A program made the translations under genes and the position numbers. Source: Muribaculaceae bacterium (GTDB lineage: Bacteria > Bacteroidota > Bacteroidia > Bacteroidales > Muribaculaceae). From it: DNA of 35,410 nt. The DNA lies in the NCBI GenBank assembly GCA_017620635.1, contig JAGAUV010000033.1, positions 1 to 35,410 on the forward strand, given 5' to 3'. The first letter of the stretch is position 1, and each line of letters starts with the position of its first letter. Under the pieces are notes generated by a model. The model was not told the origin of the DNA. It saw only the letters and a program-made list of their open reading frames with translations, and searched no databases. This document shows positions 24,735 through 30,699 of this stretch, piece by piece.

Positions 24735-26372
24735 TCAGAACTTGAAGCCGGTAGAAATAACAATGTTGTTATACTTGTCGGTAACCTTGGCCGAAGGGCT
24801 CTGATGCCAGTCGTTGCCTGTTCCGAAGGGAGTATAGGCATGGAACTGAGCGCTCTGACTGGTGTGCTGATAAGCAATGTCGGCATACCATGATTTGTAG
24901 CGGTAGCCCAGACCGAGAGTTATGTTCTGTACATCGTTGTCGAAACGATAAGAAGGATCGGTGCCGGCCGTGGAGATGTACATGTTGCCGTCCGATGCTT
25001 CCTTGCGCACGTTGCCGCTCTGATAGTTGTAGCCGGCTCTCACGCTCCAGTTGCGGTTGATACGGTACTCTGCGCCCACACGGATTATGTTGGCCGCGCG
25101 GAAGTAGTTCTTGACGTCCTCGTTGGCATAAGTATTGTCGGTAAAACCGCCGCCGTAGTTATAGTCGCCACCGAAGTAGCTCTGCTGTTTGAGTTTCATA
25201 GCGTCGTATGCCACACGCTCATAGTCAAGGCTTATTATCGCCTTGGGCCCAACGACAAGCGAAGCACCGATCATGAAGCGCCACGGTGTGGTAAGGCGCG
25301 AGTCGTAGTTGTTGTCGGGAGTAGAGAAGTCGCCTTCGTTTGTAGGATTGTCGCCTACGGCATCATCGGCGAGGAACTCGTAGTCGGTCTGCGCATATGT
25401 GGTGTGAGTGAGACGGAGCCATGTGGGAGTATGCACGGCGAGACCTATGCGGAGCATCTCGATAGGACGGAAAATCACACCGAGCTTGAGGTTTGCGCCC
25501 GAACCGCTGATCTGCTGCCAGTTGTAGAGGTTGAAGTTAGCCTTGCCTGACGAAAGAGATTCGGTCTGATGGTTGTATACCAAAGCATTGTCCATACTCT
25601 CGCTGTAGTTGACCTCGCGGCGGTAGTCCATGTCGACAATACCGATGCCAAGACCCCAGAAGAAAATGTCGCTCACATTACCGGCGAAATCGATGTTGTA
25701 TTCGTCGCTGTAGCCACGCTCACGCACATTCGAGAGGGCGTCGCCCTTGGTTCCATTCTGGAAAAGGCCTCTGTACTCTTCCTGGTTTGCGCCGGGATTG
25801 CTGATCATAAACGAATTATAGGCAAGTATGGAGAGCCAGTCGTTGGAGGTGTCGAAATAGGGATCGAACTTCTCTTCTACGATAAGGTCGGATGATGGAA
25901 TGCCATTCGTGTATGATGCGATATAGTTGGTAAGAGACGTTGATGTGGGAAGGTTGTAAGCCGATGTCAGGCGATCGAATGAAGCGAGGCGGTTGTAGCT
26001 GACACCCCACTGGAACGAACGCATGATACCGTTGAGATTAATCACTCCGACATATCCGAAGTTATCGAACCTCAGCTTTGTCTCGCTGTTGCTGTTGGTT
26101 CGATCGGAAGTCGCTGTCTTATAATTGCGCATCGAGATGTCGAAAGTCAAGCCGATGTCGCTGTGCCTGTAAAGGCCGAGGCCGGCAGGGTTCTGAGTCA
26201 TACAGCTGATATCGCTGCCTAAAGATGTAAACGCACCGCCCATACCCACAAAACGCGCGGTGCCGCGCAACTGAGTAGGCGTGATGTTGTAAGCATCAAT
26301 TGCAGACTGCGCCGAAACGGCAGCAGCCGAGCCCAATGCCATAGCCAGGACAAGTATTTTACGTGTGGTCAT
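24735..26372 (-). CDS. FadL/OmpP1-like outer membrane transport protein
   Basis: 545 residues. Signal peptide about 1-22 (AVSAQ). The mature start SAIDAYNITPTQLRGTARFVGMGGAFTSLGSDISCMTQNPAGLGLYRHSDIG resembles the FadL/TodX family N-terminus, where the NPAG(L) element follows the hatch. The remainder is beta-strand rich, ending in NNIVISTGFKF with the terminal Phe typical of barrels. Bacteroidales homologues are usually annotated only as hypothetical or OMPP1 proteins; they are thought to pass hydrophobic molecules. It lies 75 bp downstream of the Trp-rich protein gene on the same strand, with a hairpin in the gap. Confidence 0.75.
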   Translation of the reverse strand: MTTRKILVLAMALGSAAAVSAQSAIDAYNITPTQLRGTARFVGMGGAFTSLGSDISCMTQNPAGLGLYRHSDIGLTFDISMRNYKTATSDRTNSNSETKLRFDNFGYVGVINLNGIMRSFQWGVSYNRLASFDRLTSAYNLPTSTSLTNYIASYTNGIPSSDLIVEEKFDPYFDTSNDWLSILAYNSFMISNPGANQEEYRGLFQNGTKGDALSNVRERGYSDEYNIDFAGNVSDIFFWGLGIGIVDMDYRREVNYSESMDNALVYNHQTESLSSGKANFNLYNWQQISGSGANLKLGVIFRPIEMLRIGLAVHTPTWLRLTHTTYAQTDYEFLADDAVGDNPTNEGDFSTPDNNYDSRLTTPWRFMIGASLVVGPKAIISLDYERVAYDAMKLKQQSYFGGDYNYGGGFTDNTYANEDVKNYFRAANIIRVGAEYRINRNWSVRAGYNYQSGNVRKEASDGNMYISTAGTDPSYRFDNDVQNITLGLGYRYKSWYADIAYQHTSQSAQFHAYTPFGTGNDWHQSPSAKVTDKYNNIVISTGFKF

Positions 26373-26388
26373 AAAAAAGTCAGTTGAA

Positions 26389-26434
26389 TGTGAAAAAGAG
26401 ATACCCGGGCGCTCGGTCGAAACGAAAGCCCGGG
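26389..26434 (-). terminator. Intercistronic hairpin after the Trp/Gly-rich gene
   Basis: CCCGGGC at 26404-26410 pairs with GCCCGGG at 26428-26434. On the minus strand the stem is followed, a few bases on, by CTTTTTC. It may reduce rather than stop transcription into the FadL-like gene. Confidence 0.5.
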
Positions 26435-26447
26435 CTTATAAGTTAGA

Positions 26448-27728
26448 TTAACGTCTGCGACCGCCGCCGTAGCTGCCGCCACCGCCACCACGCGATGAAC
26501 CGCCACCATAGCTGCCGCCACCACCACGGTAGGAACTGCCGCCACCGCTGTTGCCACGGTAAGAGCTACCTGATGAGCGGTTTGTCGAACCTGAGTTGCG
26601 ATAGTTGCTGCCCGACGAATTAGAGTTGGACGAGTTGCTGCGGCGATAAGAGTTTCTGTTGTCGTTGCTGCCACCCTGATTGCTTGTGCCGTAACGGTTT
26701 GAGTTGCCGCGACGGTTGTTGGGAGTGGAATACTCGTTCTTATTGCCGTTGTTCGAAGGACGATAACCGGCCTGATTCATATTGCTTGAAGCATTGCCGG
26801 GCCGACGTATGATATTGCCGGGACGGTCATAATCCCACGAATTGCCTGACGAGGGACGACGAGTCGTAGCGCTGCCATTGGGACGGCGCGGACGAGCTCC
26901 GCCTGCCGAGTTGGCCCAGTTGCCACCGCCGGGACGTCCGGGGTTGACGCCGGGTCCATGTCCGGGATGCCATCCGGGACCGTGACCGGGATGCCAGCCG
27001 TGACCGGGGTGCCAGCCGTGGTTCCAGCCCCATCCCCAGCTCCAGTTCCATGAAGGACCCCATGAGGGACCCCATACCCATGAAGAACCCCAGCCCCAGG
27101 AGGGACCCCATCCCCAGGAGATGTCGAACCAGGGATCAAAGCCCCAGCCGAATGACCAGTAAGGACGGTATGCAGGCCAGTTCCAGGAATAATAAGGCCA
27201 TGAGTTCCAGCCCCAGACATTCCATGGATTGTAGTTCCATGAATAAGAGGCAGGCTCGATACTGTTGATCACATATACATTAATATCCTGCTGAGAAGGA
27301 GTGGAATAGTAATAGTCGATCAGTGCAGTATCTCCGCTGTTTGTCACTATATCGGGGTTGTGATAACGCTCGATACGACGGGTATAGTTGAAATCGGTCT
27401 GCTCGTCGGCGGAAGAAGCCTTTGAAACAGAACCGGACGAGGTACGGCGGTTGTATGCGTCGACATCCATCTGAAGAGGTCGAGAGGCGGAAGATGAATA
27501 TTTATCGGCCGACTCGTAGTCGTCGTAGTAAAGTCGCGAATTTTGCTCCGCAGGAGCTTTCTGAGCTTCCCGGGCGCGACGACGCTGGAGCTCCTCAGCC
27601 TTCTTCTGCTGCTCTTTCGCAGCTTTGGAGGGCGAGTAATACAGATCATCGTCATAGTCCTGAGCGACAGCTGCAAAGGTAGCGGTCATGCTCAGAAAGA
27701 GAGTAAGGGCGAAGGTGATCTTTTTCAT
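26448..27728 (-). CDS. Secreted low-complexity Trp/Gly/Ser/Asn-rich protein
   Basis: 426 residues. Signal peptide about 1-22 (AAVAQ), then a Lys/Arg/Glu-rich helix (KAAKEQQKKAEELQRRRAR), a Tyr/Ser/Asp stretch, and a short conserved-looking segment (SGDTALIDYYYSTPSQQDINVYVINS) around 130-155. Residues about 160-260 hold roughly 25 tryptophans in repeated GWG/PSW motifs, passing into HPGHG repeats. The last about 165 residues are Asn/Ser/Arg then Gly/Tyr/Arg-rich, ending in GGGSYGGGRRR. No enzymatic domain is recognisable. It is probably an exported surface or envelope protein; the Gly/Arg-rich tail is reminiscent of RNA-binding or phase-separating sequences, but that is only a resemblance. Its own promoter lies at about 27801-27808. 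Confidence 0.75.
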   Translation of the reverse strand: MKKITFALTLFLSMTATFAAVAQDYDDDLYYSPSKAAKEQQKKAEELQRRRAREAQKAPAEQNSRLYYDDYESADKYSSSASRPLQMDVDAYNRRTSSGSVSKASSADEQTDFNYTRRIERYHNPDIVTNSGDTALIDYYYSTPSQQDINVYVINSIEPASYSWNYNPWNVWGWNSWPYYSWNWPAYRPYWSFGWGFDPWFDISWGWGPSWGWGSSWVWGPSWGPSWNWSWGWGWNHGWHPGHGWHPGHGPGWHPGHGPGVNPGRPGGGNWANSAGGARPRRPNGSATTRRPSSGNSWDYDRPGNIIRRPGNASSNMNQAGYRPSNNGNKNEYSTPNNRRGNSNRYGTSNQGGSNDNRNSYRRSNSSNSNSSGSNYRNSGSTNRSSGSSYRGNSGGGSSYRGGGGSYGGGSSRGGGGGSYGGGRRR

Positions 27729-27800
27729 TTTTGCGTATTGTTATAAAATTCTTTACCTATTAGACGCGCGAAGGGTCGCACGGTTTAATCTTTGCATTGG

Positions 27801-27808
27801 CAAATATA
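27801..27808 (-). promoter_or_regulatory. -7 element for the Trp/Gly-rich gene
   Basis: Minus-strand TATATTTG fits TAnnTTTG; no good -33 is seen. Leader about 68 nt. Confidence 0.5.
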
Positions 27809-27870
27809 CGCTATTTTACCGATACTTCGCACTAAATGCGACATTTTTAACAAATTTCTATACCTTGAGT

Positions 27871-27914
27871 CGAAAAACTACGCCGGATGGAGACCATAGT
27901 CGTCCACCCGGCGT
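27871..27914 (-). terminator. Terminator of the DUF308 gene at 27951
   Basis: ACGCCGG (27880-27886) pairs with CCGGCGT (27908-27914), extended by TGGA/TCCA past one mismatch. On the minus strand it is followed by AGTTTTTCG. Confidence 0.8.
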
Positions 27915-27950
27915 TGCCCTTTCGGGTGAATCACAGGTCAGGAGCAATAG

Positions 27951-28505
27951 TTACTTTTCGTCGATGGGTCTCATCTCGTAAGAGGCGATAGCGATAGTAA
28001 ATCCCCAGTAGATAAAGGCTATCGAAGTGAGGAATGATACCATGAGCATGTTGCTGACCCAGCCGGCCTCAAGGAAGAAGAAACCGATAAGGCAAAGGAG
28101 TATGCCGTTGACGATTCCGAGCCACCAGTATTTGGACCGACGCCCGGCGGCAGCGCCAATAAAGGCCTCGAGTCCCCAGAAAATGAATATGATAGCGAGG
28201 AAATAGGGGAAAACGGCTTCGGACAGAATGATACTGCGCACGAGCATGAAGCCGATAAACATATCGATCATGCCGCCGACAATCCACCATCCCCATCCTC
28301 TGGCACGGTCGGGCCCTGCGGCGACGCAAAGCTGTACGATACCGGCAAGGACAAGGAGCCAGCCGAAAATCTGAGAAGCCACGGCATAGCCGGCTTCAGG
28401 CCAGAACCAATAGGCAAAGCCGCCGAGAACGAGCAGAATGCCTACCAGAAGGACTACCCACCAAAGGCGGGTCTGCCCAAGATAATTCACATTGACAGGT
28501 TTCAT
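27951..28505 (-). CDS. HdeD/DUF308 family integral membrane protein
   Basis: 184 residues with about six predicted membrane helices in a paired arrangement (VVLLVGILLVLGGFAYWF, ASQIFGWLLVLAGIVQLCVA, WWIVGGMIDMFIGFMLV, FPYFLAIIFIFWGLEAFIG, LGIVNGILLCLIGFFFL, MLMVSFLTSIAFIYWGF). This is the DUF308 repeat fold; E. coli HdeD is linked to acid resistance at high density, but the molecular function is unknown. A 13-bp motif about 41 bp before the ATG is shared with the second DUF308 gene (34365), suggesting common control. It has its own terminator. Confidence 0.8.
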   Translation of the reverse strand: MKPVNVNYLGQTRLWWVVLLVGILLVLGGFAYWFWPEAGYAVASQIFGWLLVLAGIVQLCVAAGPDRARGWGWWIVGGMIDMFIGFMLVRSIILSEAVFPYFLAIIFIFWGLEAFIGAAAGRRSKYWWLGIVNGILLCLIGFFFLEAGWVSNMLMVSFLTSIAFIYWGFTIAIASYEMRPIDEK

Positions 28506-28546
28506 AATTAGTAATAGTTAAGAATGTTGTTGAATGTTATTTTATG

Positions 28547-28559
28547 ACTTTATAACAAT
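28547..28559 (-). promoter_or_regulatory. 13-bp motif upstream of the first DUF308 gene
   Basis: Minus-strand ATTGTTATAAAGT, identical to 34404-34392 upstream of the other DUF308 gene. No TAnnTTTG element is near either gene, so this may be part of an alternative promoter or an operator. Confidence 0.4.
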
Positions 28560-28588
28560 CAACGACAGCAATTAGTTGCAGTCAATGT

Positions 28589-28600
28589 GGATAATTATCC
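28589..28600. repeat. Perfect 12-bp palindrome
   Basis: GGATAATTATCC between the SGNH hydrolase gene and the first DUF308 gene. It could be a protein-binding site or part of a weak terminator; nothing else supports a role. Confidence 0.3.
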
Positions 28601-28622
28601 GGGATGGAGCCGGCTGCCGATA

Positions 28623-29366
28623 TCAGTCTACAGCTTTCATTATGGTTTCGGCCCAGAAATCGCCGAGACGCACAGCTCCGGCGGCATTTGGATGAAGATA
28701 GAAGACACCGGCATTGCCGTCCTCGGGAGTAAGATACTCTATCTTGTCCTTGAAGAAGTCGAAGGCCGCGGTGGATCCGAGGGTAAGATTCTTGTCCGCA
28801 TACTCACAGCCCAGGCGTTCGAGCATAGGGAAGTATGATTTGAGACGGTCGAGACCGGCCTTGAGGTAGACCGCTCCGTTGTATGTGTTAGGGCTATACC
28901 ATATGGGGTACTGCAGCACTATACGGCAGCCGGGAAATGAAGCCGACAGGTCGTCGATTATAACCTTAAGATTTGTATAATACTGCTGAGGAAGGACGGG
29001 CGAGCCCAAGGGGCCGGAGCAGGCGCTGTCGTTGGTGCCGAGACTTATCTGGAATATCAGGCTGCCCTTGTGGCGCGACATAAGGTCCCGGGCAGCGGCA
29101 ACGGCATTGTTGTAGAGCGTAGCCGTGGCCGGCAGGAAGTCGACTGTCGTAGCGCCGCACACGCCGCAGTTGGCGAAATCGATATCGTCGAGACCTTTTG
29201 CCTTGAGCGCTTCTACCGACCGGTTTGCCGCCGACTCGTCCTGTCCGGCCAGCGTGGCGCCGAATGTGATACTGTTGCCGATAAAGACTATATTGATTGG
29301 TTCTGAGGCTTTTATGCCGAGGATGCAAGCCATGTGGATAAGGATGGTAAAGATAAGGATTCGCAT
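28623..29366 (-). CDS. Secreted SGNH/GDSL-type hydrolase
   Basis: 247 residues from the ATG at 29366; this start gives a normal signal peptide (MRILIFTILIHMACILGIKAS) just after a -7 promoter element, while the upstream in-frame codons cross that promoter. SGNH blocks: block I FIGNSITFG (nucleophile Ser), block II Gly in NCGVCGATT, block III GTND, block V HPNAAG. In block V the Asp that normally sits three residues before His is Phe (FYLH). The protein is probably a periplasmic or secreted esterase acting on acetylated or acylated glycans. Acyl-group specificity unknown. Confidence 0.85.
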   Translation of the reverse strand: MRILIFTILIHMACILGIKASEPINIVFIGNSITFGATLAGQDESAANRSVEALKAKGLDDIDFANCGVCGATTVDFLPATATLYNNAVAAARDLMSRHKGSLIFQISLGTNDSACSGPLGSPVLPQQYYTNLKVIIDDLSASFPGCRIVLQYPIWYSPNTYNGAVYLKAGLDRLKSYFPMLERLGCEYADKNLTLGSTAAFDFFKDKIEYLTPEDGNAGVFYLHPNAAGAVRLGDFWAETIMKAVD

Positions 29367-29383
29367 GTCGTTAATTTTTAGCA

Positions 29384-29414
29384 CAAAAGTAAGGACATTA
29401 CATAAGAAAAACAA
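29384..29414 (-). promoter_or_regulatory. Promoter of the SGNH hydrolase gene
   Basis: Minus-strand -7 TACTTTTG (29391-29384) with TTGT at 29414-29411 as a partial -33, 19-20 bp apart. It is divergent from the tandem cdsA promoters, and its -33 touches the first repeat copy. Confidence 0.55.
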
Positions 29415-29472
29415 TACTCACGCTCGGCAAAGCAAATTTATTTGCTTTGCTCTCGACTAATTCGTATTTTTG
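29413..29472 (+). promoter_or_regulatory. Palindromic promoter repeat, copy 1 (upstream of cdsA)
   Basis: 60-bp unit identical to 29485-29544. It contains a perfect palindrome at 29427-29450 (arms GCAAAGCAAAT and ATTTGCTTTGC, 2-nt centre) and a complete Bacteroidetes promoter: -33 TTTG 29441-29444 inside the right arm and -7 TATTTTTG 29465-29472, spacing 20 bp. Confidence 0.85.
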
Positions 29473-29484
29473 GCCATTGCCTTA

Positions 29485-29544
29485 AATACTCACGCTCGGC
29501 AAAGCAAATTTATTTGCTTTGCTCTCGACTAATTCGTATTTTTG
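29485..29544 (+). promoter_or_regulatory. Palindromic promoter repeat, copy 2 (proximal cdsA promoter)
   Basis: Exact second copy, 72 bp downstream of copy 1 with a 12-bp spacer. Palindrome 29499-29522, -33 TTTG 29513-29516, -7 TATTTTTG 29537-29544. The predicted leader before the cdsA ATG is about 20 nt. Confidence 0.85.
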
Positions 29545-29567
29545 CACCCGTAAATATAAATCTGACA

Positions 29568-30395
29568 ATGAAAAACCTCGTACTCAGAAGTGTCAGCGGC
29601 GTTGTATATGTCGCGCTGATAGTAGGAGCCCTTATCGGTGGTCTGGTATGGTCTACCGCCTTATTCTCGATATTCTGTGTATTAGCGATGCTTGAGTTTC
29701 AACGCATTACCATGGGCCCTACGGTCAATTGTGCCGATGTGGCCTCACGGGCTGTAGATATAATCGTCGCCCTTGCGATGTGTAACGTCGTCTATCTCCT
29801 CGATATGCCTACGCCCATCGCAATGCTTGCATTGTGCATTGCCTTCGGATACGGTGCAGTACGCTTTACAATAGCACTTTACAACAAACGCGACAGCAGT
29901 CTGGCCGATACAGCCTGGTCGGCGCTGTCGATGCTTTATATCGCCGCCCCTCTCATGATGCTCGGTCTGCTGTGCAGCGAGCAGGACGGCTGGAAGATGA
30001 TACTTGCCATGTTTGTCATGATCTGGCTCAACGATACGGGCGCCTATTGCGTAGGCTCGCTTTGCGGACGGCACCGGCTGTTTCCCCGTCTGTCGCCCAA
30101 GAAGTCGTGGGAAGGCTTTTTCGGCGGTCTGGCATTCTGCCTTGCAGCCGGCGTGGGAGCCTTCTATATAATAGGAGAGCCATTCACAATATATGAATGG
30201 CTCGGATTCGGAGCGATGGTGTGTGTGCTTTCTACGTGGGGCGACCTGTTCGAGTCGCTGATAAAACGCACCAACCATATCAAGGACAGCGGCAACATCA
30301 TCCCCGGTCACGGTGGAATCCTCGACCGCATAGACTCGATGCTATTCGTATCTGTCGGTGTTTTCCTTGTACTCTTCTGCGTGGATATGTTATAG
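29568..30395 (+). CDS. cdsA: Phosphatidate cytidylyltransferase (CDP-diglyceride synthase)
   Basis: 275 residues from the ATG at 29568. The frame is open upstream through the promoter repeats, but those codons duplicate the repeat and are not a plausible N-terminus. About seven or eight membrane helices are predicted. The CdsA signature is intact near the C-terminus: LSPKKSWEGFFGG followed by GDLFESLIKRTNHIKDSGNI and PGHGGILDRIDSMLF. It makes CDP-diacylglycerol, the precursor of phosphatidylethanolamine and other phospholipids. Two identical promoters precede it. Its stop overlaps the 3' end of a possible small minus-strand gene. Confidence 0.93.
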   Translation: MKNLVLRSVSGVVYVALIVGALIGGLVWSTALFSIFCVLAMLEFQRITMGPTVNCADVASRAVDIIVALAMCNVVYLLDMPTPIAMLALCIAFGYGAVRFTIALYNKRDSSLADTAWSALSMLYIAAPLMMLGLLCSEQDGWKMILAMFVMIWLNDTGAYCVGSLCGRHRLFPRLSPKKSWEGFFGGLAFCLAAGVGAFYIIGEPFTIYEWLGFGAMVCVLSTWGDLFESLIKRTNHIKDSGNIIPGHGGILDRIDSMLFVSVGVFLVLFCVDML

Positions 30396-30584
30396 TATCC
30401 TGTGACGGCGAGCGCAATGACGTCCGCACACATGACCGCCTACAAAAGCGGCAAGCACCATAGCGCCAAGACCGGCGATCAGTATATGGTGTATTTTCTC
30501 GCGACGCTCGCGGTGTTCGAGTTCATGTTCTACTTTCTGCAGCATTTCTACCTCACGCTGCTCGGAGTTCTTTATAAGTGCCAT
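30390..30584 (-). CDS. Possible small membrane protein (unrecognised)
   Basis: 64 residues. The N-terminal half is a charged, coiled-coil-like helix (SEQREVEMLQKVEHELEHRE), followed by a single predicted membrane helix (HHILIAGLGAMVLAAFVGGH) and a Cys/Arg-rich end. The amphipathic-helix plus TM layout is protein-like. Against it, there is no promoter of the usual type, the 3' end overlaps cdsA by 6 bp, and a plus-strand frame covers the same DNA. I do not recognise a family. Confidence 0.4.
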   Translation of the reverse strand: MALIKNSEQREVEMLQKVEHELEHRERREKIHHILIAGLGAMVLAAFVGGHVCGRHCARRHRIL

Positions 30585-30644
30585 AGTCTAATATGTTTTG
30601 TTAAGTACTTTATGTAGAACAAAGCTATACAGACAATGGTTCAA

Positions 30645-30683
30645 GAAAAATTCCTCGCCGAGCATGTGCTGTCGGCGAGGAAT
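30645..30683 (-). terminator. Terminator of the RNase G/E gene
   Basis: Perfect 12-bp stem ATTCCTCGCCGA / TCGGCGAGGAAT (30650-30661 with 30672-30683), followed on the minus strand by TTTTT. Confidence 0.88.
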
Positions 30684-30699
30684 GTGGGGTTTCAGATGC

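Noticed and set aside
26460-27110. Overlapping alternative frames in the Trp/Gly-rich gene
   Set aside because: Repetitive GC-rich codons open all frames; only the frame with a signal peptide and stop-proximal terminator is supported.
29413-29544. CRISPR array
   Set aside because: Only two units with a 12-bp spacer, each a full promoter; no cas genes.
29442-29567. N-terminal extension of CdsA through the promoter repeats
   Set aside because: The extra residues duplicate (RLIRIF twice) because they translate the repeat, and both promoters lie inside; the ATG at 29568 is the natural start.
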